Assembly: GCF_003464595.1 (NCBI RefSeq) | Contig: NZ_QRZF01000006.1 | Span: 62,001-126,000 of the forward strand | Direction: 5' to 3' | Length of the DNA stretch: 64,000 nt | Source of the DNA: Bacteroides intestinalis | GTDB taxonomy: Bacteria; Bacteroidota; Bacteroidia; Bacteroidales; Bacteroidaceae | Part shown: positions 1-9,538 of the stretch, in pieces | Layout: every line of letters starts with the position of its first letter | Numbering within the stretch: position 1 is the stretch's first letter | Made by a program: the position numbers and the translations under genes | The notes under the pieces: generated by a model | Database searches by the model: none | The model's input: only the letters and a program-made list of their open reading frames with translations | Told to the model about the DNA's origin: nothing

Positions 1-300
1 ATGCGCGTTAAAATGTTTATGATGGACAGTGACATGCCATTGACGCAACAGTTTGCGGGCTATGCGCTGGTTGTTCTTTTCTTGCTCCAGATTATTATCG
101 GCATATTGCCGGACTTTAATATCATCGGATTGCTGTTGCAGTTCTATATTGTGTATGTGGTGTGGGAGGGGGCTTCCACGTTGATGAAAGTAGAAGAAAA
201 AGACCGGTTACGGTTTACAATCATTTCTTCCATCCTACTGATTGCCTGTCCTATGCTCATTCAGTTTATATTCAACAAGCTGACGATGGTGCTTAATTAA
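1..300 (+). CDS. Yip1-like integral membrane protein, C-terminal part
   Basis: This reading frame is open from the first base of the window, so the true start is probably outside it. The 99 visible residues contain at least three hydrophobic segments (about residues 20-35, 42-58 and 73-92) with a short charged loop, which resembles the C-terminal half of Bacteroidetes Yip1-domain membrane proteins. No catalytic motif is visible and the function is unknown. It ends 11 bp before smpB on the same strand, so the two may be cotranscribed. The family call rests on hydropathy pattern and remembered similarity. Confidence 0.5.
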   Translation: MRVKMFMMDSDMPLTQQFAGYALVVLFLLQIIIGILPDFNIIGLLLQFYIVYVVWEGASTLMKVEEKDRLRFTIISSILLIACPMLIQFIFNKLTMVLN

Positions 301-311
301 CGTTTGAAATC

Positions 312-764
312 ATGAAACAAGCTCCTGTTAATATAAAAAATAAGCGCGCTACATTCGATTATGAATTGGTAGACACTTATACCGCGGGCATTGTGCTCAC
401 GGGTACGGAAATTAAATCGATCCGCATGGGTAAGGCAAGCCTTGTGGATACCTTCTGTTACTTTGCCAATGGCGAGTTGTGGGTGAAGAATATGCATATT
501 TCCGAATACTTCTACGGTTCGTATAATAACCATTCGGCACGCAGGGAGCGCAAACTCTTACTTACTAAAAAAGAACTTGATAAACTGGCGCGTGGAGCAA
601 AAGACCCCGGTTTTACAATGATTCCCATTCGTATGTTTATTAATGAAAAAGGGCTTGCCAAAGTGGTAGTGGCTCTTGCCAAAGGTAAAAAGCAATACGA
701 CAAGCGCGAAGCGTTGAAAGAGAAAGATGATAAACGCGATATGGCGCGGATGTTTAAGAGATAA
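312..764 (+). CDS. smpB: SsrA-binding protein SmpB
   Basis: SmpB binds tmRNA and delivers it to stalled ribosomes in trans-translation in the cytoplasm. The 150-residue length is normal for the family. The sequence shows the characteristic core around [14 protein letters not shown] (residues 31-44) and the basic C-terminal tail ending RDMARMFKR, which in known SmpB proteins reaches into the empty mRNA channel. The start at 312 follows the upstream gene by 11 bp and matches the usual N-terminus ([10 protein letters not shown]). Very secure. Confidence 0.97.
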   Translation: MKQAPVNIKNKRATFDYELVDTYTAGIVLTGTEIKSIRMGKASLVDTFCYFANGELWVKNMHISEYFYGSYNNHSARRERKLLLTKKELDKLARGAKDPGFTMIPIRMFINEKGLAKVVVALAKGKKQYDKREALKEKDDKRDMARMFKR

Positions 765-787
765 TATCATTCTATCATTGAATACAA

Positions 788-3538
788 ATGGTTTCTATTG
801 AAAAGTTGGTGCGTGAGCGCATCCTTATTTTAGACGGTGCTATGGGCACCATGATACAACGGTACAACTTAACGGAGGAAGACTTCAGGGGGGAGCGCTT
901 TGCTGACATCCCCGGGCAGATGAAAGGAAACAATGATCTGCTTTGTCTGACGCGCCCTGATGTGATACAGGATATACATCGTAAATATCTCATGGCAGGT
1001 GCCGATATCATTGAAACCAATACGTTTAGTTCTACCAGTGTCAGTATGGCCGATTATCATGTGCAGGAATATGTACGTGAGATGAATCTGGCTGCCGTTA
1101 AACTGGCACGTGAAGTAGCTGATGAATTTTCTACACCTGATAAACCACGTTTTGTAGCCGGTTCTATCGGGCCTACCAATAAGACTTGCTCCATGAGTCC
1201 CGATGTGAATAATCCGGCCATGCGTGCGCTGACTTACGATGAACTTGCCGATGCCTATCGGGAACAGATGGAAGCCTTGCTGGAAGGTGGAGTAGACGCT
1301 CTGCTGATAGAAACCATATTCGATACATTGAATGCCAAAGCAGCTATCTTTGCTGCGGAAAAGGCGATGGAGGCTACAGGCGTTCAAGTTCCTGTTATGC
1401 TGTCCGTTACCGTATCCGATACAGGCGGACGTACTCTGTCGGGACAGACTTTGGAGGCTTTTCTTGCCTCAGTTCAGCATGCCAATATCTTTTCGGTAGG
1501 CTTGAACTGTTCCTTTGGCGCCCGCCAGTTGAAACCTTTCCTGGAACAGCTTGCTGCCCGTGCTCCTTATTATATCAGTGCATACCCCAATGCGGGATTG
1601 CCCAACAGCCTGGGACAATATGACCAGACGCCTGCCGATATGGCGCATGAAGTGAAAGAGTATATTCAGGAAGGTCTGATAAACATCATTGGCGGTTGCT
1701 GTGGTACGACCGATGCATACATTGCCGAATATCCCGCCCTGATAGCCGGTGCTGCTCCCCATGTTCCTGCTCCGAAACCCGAAAGTCTTTGGCTTTCCGG
1801 CCTGGAATTGTTGGAAGTGACTCCTGAAAAGAACTTTATCAATGTGGGAGAACGCTGTAATGTGGCCGGTTCCCGCAAGTTCCTGCGTCTGGTTAATGAA
1901 AAGAAATACGATGAAGCCCTCAGCATTGCCCGTCAGCAAGTAGAAGACGGGGCGCAGGTGGTGGATGTAAATATGGACGATGGTCTGCTGGATGCACAGG
2001 CTGAAATGACTACTTTCCTCAATCTGATTGCTTCTGAGCCTGAGATTGCCCGTGTTCCTGTGATGATTGACTCCTCTAAATGGGATGTAATCGTTGCCGG
2101 ATTGAAATGCCTGCAAGGAAAGTCCATCGTGAATTCAATCTCTCTGAAAGAGGGAGAAGAAAAGTTTCTGGAACATGCCCGCACGATCAGGCAATATGGT
2201 GCCGCTACCGTAGTAATGGCTTTTGATGAAAAAGGACAGGCGGATACATACGAACGTAAGATTGAAGTGTGTGCCCGCGCTTATCAGCTTTTGGTTGAGA
2301 AAGTGGGCTTTAATCCTCATGATATTATCTTTGACCCTAACGTCCTTGCCGTAGCTACGGGTATGGACGAACATAATAATTATGCTGTAGACTTCATCCG
2401 GGCTACCGGTTGGATACGTAAGAATCTGCCGGGTGCGCATGTCAGTGGTGGCGTTAGCAATCTTTCATTCTCTTTCCGCGGCAACAATTATATCCGTGAA
2501 GCCATGCATGCAGTGTTCCTTTATCATGCTATCCGTGAAGGAATGGATATGGGAATCGTAAATCCGGCTACGGCTGTACTTTATACCGATATCCCTGCCG
2601 ATATACTGGAACGTATAGAGGATGTGGTTTTAAACCGTCGTCCCGATGCTGCCGAACGCCTGATAGAAACTGCTGAACAACTGAAAGCTGCTGCCGAACA
2701 ACAGAAAGGTAATGCCACTGATAAACAAGTTGCCCCTCTTTCATGGCGTAATGGAACAAGTGTGGAAGAACGTTTGAAACATGCTTTGACAAAAGGAATT
2801 GGTGACTATCTGGAGGAAGACTTGGCAGAAGCCCTGAAACTTTACCCGAAAGCTGTGGATATCATCGAAGGTCCTTTAATGTCAGGTATGAACTATGTAG
2901 GTGAGCTCTTTGGCGCCGGAAAGATGTTTTTGCCTCAGGTGGTGAAAACAGCCCGTACCATGAAGAAAGCCGTTGCCATTCTTCAGCCTGTAATTGAAGC
3001 GGAAAAACAAGAAGGCTCCACTTCCGCCGGAAAAGTCCTGCTTGCTACGGTGAAAGGTGATGTACATGATATAGGCAAGAATATCGTTTCTGTGGTCATG
3101 GCCTGCAATGGTTATGAGATTATAGACCTTGGTGTGATGGTACCTGCCGAAACGATTGTTCAGCGTGCCTTGGAAGAAAAGGTGGATATGATTGGACTCA
3201 GTGGTTTGATAACCCCATCATTGGAAGAAATGGTACACGTGGCTATGGAACTGGAAAAGGTAGGTGCCGATATTCCTTTATTGATAGGTGGCGCTACTAC
3301 CTCTCAACTGCATACAGCATTGAAAATAGCTCCTGTCTATCATGCTCCTGTAGTTCATCTGAAAGATGCTTCGCAGAATGCAACAGTAGCCGCCCGCTTG
3401 ATGAATCCGAAAGCCAAAGAAGAATTAAAAGAAAAATTAAGTTCAGAATATCAACGGTTGCGTGAAAAGAGCGTTACGCAAGCACCGAAGACTGTTTCGT
3501 TGGAGGAAGCGCAGAAGAATAAGCTGAACTTATTTTAG
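788..3538 (+). CDS. metH: Cobalamin-dependent methionine synthase lacking the reactivation domain
   Basis: Transfers a methyl group from methyltetrahydrofolate through cobalamin to homocysteine. Domain order: homocysteine-binding barrel (about 1-320) with the zinc cysteines in LNCSFG and GGCCGTT; pterin-binding barrel (about 350-620); cobalamin cap and Rossmann domain (about 650-890) with the cobalt-ligand motif DVHDIGKN near residue 757. The 916 residues compare with about 1,227 in E. coli, because the C-terminal AdoMet-dependent activation domain is absent. The protein ends cleanly at a stop inside a terminator arm, so this is a short natural form and not a visible truncation. It follows smpB by 23 bp. 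Confidence 0.95.
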   Translation: MVSIEKLVRERILILDGAMGTMIQRYNLTEEDFRGERFADIPGQMKGNNDLLCLTRPDVIQDIHRKYLMAGADIIETNTFSSTSVSMADYHVQEYVREMNLAAVKLAREVADEFSTPDKPRFVAGSIGPTNKTCSMSPDVNNPAMRALTYDELADAYREQMEALLEGGVDALLIETIFDTLNAKAAIFAAEKAMEATGVQVPVMLSVTVSDTGGRTLSGQTLEAFLASVQHANIFSVGLNCSFGARQLKPFLEQLAARAPYYISAYPNAGLPNSLGQYDQTPADMAHEVKEYIQEGLINIIGGCCGTTDAYIAEYPALIAGAAPHVPAPKPESLWLSGLELLEVTPEKNFINVGERCNVAGSRKFLRLVNEKKYDEALSIARQQVEDGAQVVDVNMDDGLLDAQAEMTTFLNLIASEPEIARVPVMIDSSKWDVIVAGLKCLQGKSIVNSISLKEGEEKFLEHARTIRQYGAATVVMAFDEKGQADTYERKIEVCARAYQLLVEKVGFNPHDIIFDPNVLAVATGMDEHNNYAVDFIRATGWIRKNLPGAHVSGGVSNLSFSFRGNNYIREAMHAVFLYHAIREGMDMGIVNPATAVLYTDIPADILERIEDVVLNRRPDAAERLIETAEQLKAAAEQQKGNATDKQVAPLSWRNGTSVEERLKHALTKGIGDYLEEDLAEALKLYPKAVDIIEGPLMSGMNYVGELFGAGKMFLPQVVKTARTMKKAVAILQPVIEAEKQEGSTSAGKVLLATVKGDVHDIGKNIVSVVMACNGYEIIDLGVMVPAETIVQRALEEKVDMIGLSGLITPSLEEMVHVAMELEKVGADIPLLIGGATTSQLHTALKIAPVYHAPVVHLKDASQNATVAARLMNPKAKEELKEKLSSEYQRLREKSVTQAPKTVSLEEAQKNKLNLF

Positions 3539-3570
3539 TGATTAGGGGTTATCACTAACCCCTAATCACT
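3537..3570. terminator. Bidirectional terminator between metH and the lytic transglycosylase gene
   Basis: A perfect 14-bp inverted repeat (AGTGATTAGGGGTT and its complement) with a 6-base loop lies between convergent genes. The metH stop codon sits in the left arm and the stop of the minus-strand gene in the right arm. A T-rich tail follows on the plus strand. Confidence 0.85.
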
Positions 3571-4960
3571 ATTTCTTTATCTTCTTCTTATACGTCTCAT
3601 ACCTCCCCATAATATCCCTCACAAAGTTATATGTCTCTATTCCACGGAAGTATCCGTTTTTGCAGACAGGGTCGGTGAAGTATTCTTCATTGCTTTTCAA
3701 TAAGATGAAGTTTTCTACATTGTCTTTCCAGACATACTTGTTCTTTCCATATTTCTCAGCCAGTGCCATTGCATCCTGTACGTGGCCGATACCCGAATTG
3801 TAGGAAGCAAGTACGAAGTTGAGCCGCTCCTCTTTCGGTACTGAAGAGAAACTCTTACTGGTAGCATTGATGTATTTTATGGCAGCCTTCACGCTTTCTT
3901 CCGGATTCTGTTCTTTTCCTTCGGGGAGTCCCATGGCACGTGCTGTAGCAGGCATCAGTTGCATTAGCCCTTTGGCACCGGCCCATGAAACGGCTGTCGT
4001 ATCAAAGTTCGACTCTGTATATGCCAAAGAAGCAAGCAATCGCCAATCCCAGTCTATTTCCGAAGCATACTTTTTGAATAATTCGTCGAAGTGCGAGATT
4101 TTTCCCTCACGAAGAGAAAGGATAGAAGTGTGTGGAGTTGCCTTGCTGATCTCAAAATATCTCTTCATACTGGCAGTGTAGGCGGGAGAAGTCATATTCT
4201 CTTCATGCCATTTATTAGCGGCGGCTGCCAGTTCCGGACTATCCTTGCGCACCGCCCAGGAAGCTCTTTGGTCGAAACTGATGGATAATTTAATATTCAG
4301 GTTGGGGTAATACGTAGTGTTAAGTCTGGCTACGTCATTATCGGCCACCGTATAAGGAATCTTTCCCTGGGATACTTGTGTGATGAGGTCCTCCACTGAA
4401 ATGCTGTCATTAGTCACTTTGTGGATATGGATGCCGCCACCGAGTTCTTTATCCAGATTTACCAAACGGTCGTAATATTTCCCGGGCTTTACATATACAT
4501 CCTTACCTATCAGTTCTGTTACATCCGTCAGCGGTTTTGTCTTCCCACCTGCGCGTTGCACAATAACCTGGTGTGTGATGACCTCTTCACCGCAATAGAT
4601 TAGACTATCTTTTAATTCCTTCGTGATGGGGACATTATAGGCAATGATGTCTCCTTCACCTGCCAGTAACTTTTTTATAAGTCCCTGTACATTCCTTGCC
4701 ACCACTACGCGCAGTTTTACCCCGAGACTTTTGGCAAACTGTTCACTCAACTCGTACTGGAACCCCATTTCCTGGCCACGATAGTTGAAGTAAGAAGTAG
4801 AACTGTATAGCGTCAGTACAACGAGTTCACCGCTATCTTTTATCTGTTGCAAATCGCCCACAGCTTCATCGGGCATGGAACCATGCCGTTTATTTCCGCA
4901 CCCCGACAGGCAGCACAGACATAACAAGGCAATCAGGAAAAGATTAGCAGTTCCCCTCAT
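3569..4960 (-). CDS. MltF-like membrane-bound lytic transglycosylase
   Basis: Predicted to cleave peptidoglycan glycan strands at the outer membrane. An N-terminal lipoprotein signal ends in CCLSGC (Cys21). A periplasmic solute-binding-type domain (SBP_bac_3, about residues 40-260) is followed by an SLT lysozyme-like domain (about 290-430) with the catalytic glutamate in the TESNFD motif near residue 316 and the AKGLMQLMPATA signature. This order is that of E. coli MltF, and 463 residues is a usual length. It lies upstream of nothing else on its strand within the pair, and udk precedes it by 21 bp, so both may form one minus-strand unit. Confidence 0.9.
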   Translation of the reverse strand: MRGTANLFLIALLCLCCLSGCGNKRHGSMPDEAVGDLQQIKDSGELVVLTLYSSTSYFNYRGQEMGFQYELSEQFAKSLGVKLRVVVARNVQGLIKKLLAGEGDIIAYNVPITKELKDSLIYCGEEVITHQVIVQRAGGKTKPLTDVTELIGKDVYVKPGKYYDRLVNLDKELGGGIHIHKVTNDSISVEDLITQVSQGKIPYTVADNDVARLNTTYYPNLNIKLSISFDQRASWAVRKDSPELAAAANKWHEENMTSPAYTASMKRYFEISKATPHTSILSLREGKISHFDELFKKYASEIDWDWRLLASLAYTESNFDTTAVSWAGAKGLMQLMPATARAMGLPEGKEQNPEESVKAAIKYINATSKSFSSVPKEERLNFVLASYNSGIGHVQDAMALAEKYGKNKYVWKDNVENFILLKSNEEYFTDPVCKNGYFRGIETYNFVRDIMGRYETYKKKIKK

Positions 4961-4981
4961 TTAATTTTTAATTTTTAATTC

Positions 4982-5587
4982 TCAAAGATGCTTCTTTATA
5001 TACATCGTCAGAATATCGATTGCCACCTGATTATTTCCTCCTTCGGGTATAATCAGGTCCGCATATCGTTTGCACGGTTCGATGAATTGCAGATGCATAG
5101 GCTTCAAGATACGGGTATACCGCTCCATAACCGCTTCTGCCGTACGTCCACGCTCCACTACATCCCGTTGTATGACACGAATCAGACGTTCGTCCGGATC
5201 AGCATCCACAAAGATTTTGAGGTCCATCATGCTGCGCAGTTTCTTGTCGCACAGGGCAAGAATCCCTTCAATAATCACTACTTCCCGTGGCTCGATATGA
5301 ATCGTTTCGGACTCTCGTGTACAAGTAAGGTACGAGTAGGTGGGCTGTTCAATGCTTTTTCCTTCACGCAGCATGGCTACATGTTTAGATAAAAGACTCC
5401 ACTCGAAGGCATCCGGGTGGTCAAAGTTGATGTTCTGTCGTTCTTCTACAGGTACATGGCTACTGTCCTTATAGTAAGAGTCTTGCGGTAACAGTACCAC
5501 TTCACCTGCCGGCAGGCTTTCAATGATTTTACGTACGACGGTGGTTTTTCCCGAGCCAGTTCCGCCTGCAATTCCTATTATTAACAT
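4982..5587 (-). CDS. udk: Uridine kinase
   Basis: Phosphorylates uridine and cytidine to UMP and CMP in pyrimidine salvage. The P-loop GIAGGTGSGKTTV is at residues 5-17, followed by the PQDSYYKD and NFDHPDAF motifs typical of Udk. Length 201 residues is normal. A near-perfect Bacteroides promoter lies at 5653-5684 on the minus strand, about 65 bp before the start codon. The lytic transglycosylase gene follows closely downstream. Confidence 0.95.
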   Translation of the reverse strand: MLIIGIAGGTGSGKTTVVRKIIESLPAGEVVLLPQDSYYKDSSHVPVEERQNINFDHPDAFEWSLLSKHVAMLREGKSIEQPTYSYLTCTRESETIHIEPREVVIIEGILALCDKKLRSMMDLKIFVDADPDERLIRVIQRDVVERGRTAEAVMERYTRILKPMHLQFIEPCKRYADLIIPEGGNNQVAIDILTMYIKKHL

Positions 5588-5618
5588 CCGTTTAAGTGTA
5601 TATTTAAAACAAAACGAG

Positions 5619-5626
5619 TATTTTTG
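5619..5626 (+). promoter_or_regulatory. Candidate -7 box for the Dabb gene
   Basis: TATTTTTG matches TAnnTTTG about 60 bp before the start codon at 5688. No TTTG is seen at the right distance upstream, so this is weaker than the divergent udk promoter. Confidence 0.4.
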
Positions 5627-5652
5627 CGGTTAATATTAATCGCTTCGGTTGA

Positions 5653-5684
5653 CAAATATATAGATAAATCATTAAAATTGCAAA
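5653..5684 (-). promoter_or_regulatory. Sigma-ABfr type promoter for udk
   Basis: On the minus strand the sequence reads TTTG, 20 bp, TATATTTG, matching the Bacteroides consensus TTTG-N19-21-TAnnTTTG exactly. The -33 element lies only 3 bp from the start codon of the divergent Dabb gene. Confidence 0.75.
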
Positions 5685-5687
5685 GTT

Positions 5688-5987
5688 ATGGTCAAACACA
5701 TTGTATTATTTAAATTAAAAGACGAAGCTCCGGCTGACAAAAAGCTGACAGCAATGAAAGAATTCAAGGCCGCTATCGAGGCTTTACCAGCTAAAATATC
5801 TGTTATACGTAAGATAGAAGTTGGACTCAATATGAATCCCGGCGAAACTTGGAGCATTGCCCTCTACAGCGAATTTGATACGTTGGACGACGTGAAATTT
5901 TATGCTACTCATCCCGAGCATGTGGCAGCAGGCAAGCTGATTGCTGATGTAAAGGAGAATCGCGCCTGTGTTGACTACGAGATTTAA
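5688..5987 (+). CDS. Dabb (stress-responsive A/B barrel) family protein
   Basis: A 99-residue protein opening with MVKHIVLFKLK, the usual first strand of Dabb dimeric alpha-beta barrels, and containing the typical YATHPEHVA segment near residue 69. Dabb proteins form ferredoxin-like dimers. Some are enzymes in plants and fungi, but the bacterial members have no defined substrate. It is 22 bp upstream of the DsbD-like gene on the same strand and may share its transcript. Family call is good, function unknown. Confidence 0.85.
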   Translation: MVKHIVLFKLKDEAPADKKLTAMKEFKAAIEALPAKISVIRKIEVGLNMNPGETWSIALYSEFDTLDDVKFYATHPEHVAAGKLIADVKENRACVDYEI

Positions 5988-6009
5988 TAATAAATTATAG
6001 ATTATAAAG

Positions 6010-8067
6010 ATGAGAAAAATACTATCCATTTGTCTGTTGCTGATTGCTGTCGTGGCACAAGCGCAGATACAGGAGCCCGTCAAGTTTAAGTCGGAACTGA
6101 AGACGCTTGCAGCGGGAGAGGCGGAAATTGTATTTACCGCTACTATCGACAAGGGGTGGCATGTATATTCTACCGACCTGGGTGACGGTGGTCCTATCTC
6201 GGCTACCTTTAATGTAGAGAAGATATCCGGTGCTACAGTTGTAGGAAAGTTGCAGCCGAAAGGAAAAGAAATAGCTTCTTATGATAAGTTGTTCGAGATG
6301 AACGTACGCTATTTTGAGTCTACGGCACAATTTGTTCAGAAGCTGAAGCTCACAGGAGGAGATTATAAGATAGAAGGTTTTCTGGAATTCGGTGCTTGTA
6401 ATGATGAAAACTGTTTGCCTCCTACGCAGGTAGAATTTAATTTTTCAGGTAAAGCAGAAGCTGCTAAAGGTGCAGCAGCTGCAACTCCTGCTGAAAAGGT
6501 AACAGCTCCGGCAGAGGAAACGAAACCGGAAACTCAACCTGCTTCTCAAACTGAAACACCTGCGGACACAGCTTCTACTGGCATCATAGGTGGTGCAGAT
6601 GGTCCGACGGATATAAATGTGGCAGGCAATATTGACTTGTGGAAACCTGTCATTAATGATCTGCAATCTTATGGTGAAGCCACTTCACAGGAAGATATGT
6701 CATGGTTCTATATCTTTATCACCGGTTTTCTCGGTGGACTGCTGGCATTGTTTACCCCTTGTGTGTGGCCTATTATCCCAATGACAGTAAGTTTCTTCCT
6801 GAAACGTTCCAAAGATAAAAAGAAAGGTATTCGTGATGCCTGGACGTATGGCGCTTCCATCGTGGTGATTTACGTAACTTTAGGTTTGGCCATTACGTTG
6901 ATCTTCGGTGCCAGTGCGTTGAATGCACTTTCCACGAATGCTGTGTTCAATATCCTTTTCTGTTTGATGCTGGTGGTGTTTGCAGCTTCCTTCTTCGGAG
7001 CTTTCGAACTGACGCTGCCCTCTAAATGGAGCAATGCAGTAGATAGTAAAGCGGAAGCAACAAGCGGTTTGCTCAGTATCTTCCTGATGGCATTCACGCT
7101 TTCACTGGTGTCTTTTTCTTGTACAGGTCCTATTATCGGTTTCTTGCTGGTACAGGTATCTACAACAGGCAGCGTGATAGCTCCGGCTATCGGTATGCTC
7201 GGTTTTGCTATTGCTTTGGCATTGCCGTTCACGCTGTTCGCTCTGTTCCCGTCCTGGCTGAAGTCTATGCCGAAATCAGGCGGTTGGATGAATGTCATTA
7301 AAGTTACCCTCGGTTTCCTGGAATTGGCTTTCGCTCTGAAGTTCCTCTCTGTAGCCGACCTGGCTTATGGCTGGCGCATCCTCGACCGTGAAACGTTCCT
7401 GGCATTGTGGATTGTTCTGTTTGCTTTACTGGGCTTCTACCTGTTGGGCAAGATCAAGTTCCCGCACGATGATGACAATACGAAAGTGGGAGTGGGCCGC
7501 TTCTTTATGGCACTTTTCTCGCTGGCATTTGCCGTATATATGGTTCCCGGTTTGTGGGGTGCTCCATTGAAGGCGGTCAGTGCTTTTGCACCGCCTATGC
7601 AGACTCAGGACTTTAACCTCTATAATAATGAAGTGCATGCCAAGTTCGATGATTACGACCTGGGTATGGAATATGCCCGTCAGCATGGCAAACCTGTAAT
7701 GCTCGACTTCACCGGGTATGGTTGTGTAAACTGCCGTAAGATGGAGCTTGCCGTATGGACAGACTCCAAGGTAAGTGACATTATCAACAACGATTACGTA
7801 CTTATTACACTTTATGTAGATAATAAAACCCCGTTGACCTCACCTGTTAAAGTGACAGAAAACGGCCGGGAACGTACATTGCGTACAGTAGGCGATAAGT
7901 GGAGTTATCTCCAACGCGTTAAATTCGGTGCCAATGCACAGCCCTTCTATGTGCTGATAGATAATGAAGGTCGTCCTTTGAATAAATCTTATTCGTATGA
8001 CGAGGACATTCCTAAGTATATCGAGTTCCTGCAAACAGGATTGGAAAACTATAAGAAAGGAAAATAA
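6010..8067 (+). CDS. DsbD-like thiol:disulfide interchange protein
   Basis: Carries reducing equivalents across the inner membrane to periplasmic thiol proteins. A signal peptide (1-19) precedes an N-terminal DsbD-type periplasmic domain with the cysteine pair CNDENC near residue 135, a low-complexity Ala/Glu/Thr/Pro linker (about 152-195), a central DsbD membrane domain of about eight helices (about 235-515) with conserved cysteines in FTPCVWP and SFSCTGP, and a C-terminal thioredoxin fold with CVNC near residue 575. The linker contains an unexpected GIIGGADGPT motif (see findings). A strong terminator follows at 8075. Confidence 0.93.
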   Translation: MRKILSICLLLIAVVAQAQIQEPVKFKSELKTLAAGEAEIVFTATIDKGWHVYSTDLGDGGPISATFNVEKISGATVVGKLQPKGKEIASYDKLFEMNVRYFESTAQFVQKLKLTGGDYKIEGFLEFGACNDENCLPPTQVEFNFSGKAEAAKGAAAATPAEKVTAPAEETKPETQPASQTETPADTASTGIIGGADGPTDINVAGNIDLWKPVINDLQSYGEATSQEDMSWFYIFITGFLGGLLALFTPCVWPIIPMTVSFFLKRSKDKKKGIRDAWTYGASIVVIYVTLGLAITLIFGASALNALSTNAVFNILFCLMLVVFAASFFGAFELTLPSKWSNAVDSKAEATSGLLSIFLMAFTLSLVSFSCTGPIIGFLLVQVSTTGSVIAPAIGMLGFAIALALPFTLFALFPSWLKSMPKSGGWMNVIKVTLGFLELAFALKFLSVADLAYGWRILDRETFLALWIVLFALLGFYLLGKIKFPHDDDNTKVGVGRFFMALFSLAFAVYMVPGLWGAPLKAVSAFAPPMQTQDFNLYNNEVHAKFDDYDLGMEYARQHGKPVMLDFTGYGCVNCRKMELAVWTDSKVSDIINNDYVLITLYVDNKTPLTSPVKVTENGRERTLRTVGDKWSYLQRVKFGANAQPFYVLIDNEGRPLNKSYSYDEDIPKYIEFLQTGLENYKKGK

Positions 8068-8074
8068 ACGAACG

Positions 8075-8110
8075 AATGCCCGGCTGATATCATGCGACCG
8101 GGCATTTTTT
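8075..8110 (+). terminator. Rho-independent terminator after the DsbD-like gene
   Basis: AATGCCCGG pairs perfectly with CCGGGCATT across a 14-base loop, followed by a run of T. It lies 8 bp after the stop codon. Confidence 0.9.
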
Positions 8111-8126
8111 ATTAATCAATAACTTT

Positions 8127-8786
8127 ATGAGACACATTGTAGACATCGAGACATGGGAGCGCCGGGATAATTACAATTTCTTCCGGGGCTTTGTAAATTC
8201 TTGGTATTCCATTACCACAGAGATTGATTGTACCGAAGCCAGTGCCGCAGCGAGAGCCTCGGGCCATTCCTTTTTTCTCTATTATCTGTATGCCGTAGTG
8301 CGTTCGGCGAATGAAGTTCCGGAACTCCGTTATCGTACCGACAAGAACGGACAAGTTATTTTTCATGATGAAGTGGATATCATTTCTCCGATAGCTGTTC
8401 CCGGAAAAACCTTTTATACGGTTCGGATTCCTTACCACGAAGATTTCAAACGCTTTTATGCCGAAGCGTATGAGTTGATAACCAATATCCCCGAAGATGG
8501 CAATCCTTATGGTGCCGAAGAGGAGTTGGCAAAACAGGGAGATTATGATGTAGTGCATTTAAGCGCTGTTCCTAAAATGTATTTCACTGCCACCACCTAT
8601 ACGCTGGCCGAAGCCGGCAATGGTTGCAGTTACCCTTTGATGACTTCCGGTAAAGCGGTAACCCGCGAGGGGCGTCTGGTATTTCCTTTATCCATTTATG
8701 TAAATCATGCCTTTGTAGATGGTTCGCATCTGGCATCATTTTTTCAAAAGATAGAAGAACACCTGAAACGAATTTCACGGGAATAA
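8127..8786 (+). CDS. Chloramphenicol acetyltransferase-like protein
   Basis: A 219-residue CAT-family trimeric acyltransferase fold. The C-terminal catalytic signature appears as NHAFVDG, keeping the catalytic histidine and the DG of the usual HHxxxDG motif but with Asn in place of the first His. The N-terminus ([10 protein letters not shown]) is typical of the family. Many chromosomal Bacteroides members of this family are not linked to resistance, and nothing mobile flanks this one, so a drug-resistance role should not be assumed. It stands alone between a terminator and the sigma-factor operon. Confidence 0.8.
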   Translation: MRHIVDIETWERRDNYNFFRGFVNSWYSITTEIDCTEASAAARASGHSFFLYYLYAVVRSANEVPELRYRTDKNGQVIFHDEVDIISPIAVPGKTFYTVRIPYHEDFKRFYAEAYELITNIPEDGNPYGAEEELAKQGDYDVVHLSAVPKMYFTATTYTLAEAGNGCSYPLMTSGKAVTREGRLVFPLSIYVNHAFVDGSHLASFFQKIEEHLKRISRE

Positions 8787-8857
8787 ATTGATAGAATAAG
8801 TAAGCTATGCTTTTTTCTTATTTTATCTTTTCCCTTTTTTATTTCCCGGATTTTACA

Positions 8858-8865
8858 TACGTTTG
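8858..8865 (+). promoter_or_regulatory. Candidate -7 box for the pectin-PUL sigma factor
   Basis: TACGTTTG matches TAnnTTTG 46 bp before the sigma factor start. Upstream sequence at the -33 position is T-rich without a clean TTTG. Confidence 0.4.
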
Positions 8866-8911
8866 CAGCATCTATTAAACTTTTGTTTCCTGAAAAGCTA
8901 AAGATTGCTAT

Positions 8912-9514
8912 ATGTGTGCAGATAATTTCTCAGAAGAACGTTCACTCATTCTCCGCTTGATAGAGGGGGATGAGGACGCCTTTTGTGAATTGTATGCCAC
9001 TTATAAAAACCGTCTGATATACTTTGCAATGCGCTTCCTTAAATCGCGAGAGTATGCAGAAGATGTTTTTCAGGATGCTTTCACTGTAGTTTGGCAAAGC
9101 CGCCGTTTCATTAATCCCGATGCTTCCTTTTCTTCCTATCTCTACACCATTATGCGCAACCGGATACTGAACCAGTTGCGCAACGCCGCTAATGAGGAAA
9201 AACTAAAGGAGAGTATTCTTTCACAGGCATTGGACTACACGGAAGATACCAAACGTGAAGTAATGCTGAATGATTTGAAATCCCTCATTTCCCATGCCTT
9301 GCAGCAGCTGACTCCCCGCCAGCGTGAGATTTTCGAGATGAGTCGTGAAGCCCAGCTCTCCCATAAAGAGATTGCAGATAAGTTGGGCATCTCCATCAAC
9401 ACCGTTCAGGAGCATATATCTACCTCCCTTAAGTTGATTCGTACCTATCTCATTAAGTATTCAGGCAGTGAATATGTGGATTTGCTATTGCTGCTGATTT
9501 GCCTTAATACATAA
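8912..9514 (+). CDS. ECF-type RNA polymerase sigma factor of the pectin PUL
   Basis: A 200-residue sigma-70 family ECF factor. Region 2 is visible as FCELYATYKNRLIYFAMRF with the following YAEDVFQDAF core, and region 4 as LTPRQREIFEMSREAQLSHKEIADKLGISINTVQ, a helix-turn-helix for -35 recognition. It pairs with the FecR-like anti-sigma factor 96 bp downstream. Such pairs turn on the adjacent susC/susD genes when the matching SusC detects its ligand. A hairpin lies between the two genes. Confidence 0.93.
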   Translation: MCADNFSEERSLILRLIEGDEDAFCELYATYKNRLIYFAMRFLKSREYAEDVFQDAFTVVWQSRRFINPDASFSSYLYTIMRNRILNQLRNAANEEKLKESILSQALDYTEDTKREVMLNDLKSLISHALQQLTPRQREIFEMSREAQLSHKEIADKLGISINTVQEHISTSLKLIRTYLIKYSGSEYVDLLLLLICLNT

Positions 9515-9538
9515 TAAATGTTAATCACACCCCAGATG

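Noticed and set aside
8127..8786. Chloramphenicol resistance determinant
   Set aside because: The family fold fits, but the first His of the active-site pair is Asn and the context is chromosomal with no mobile flanks, so resistance is not supported.
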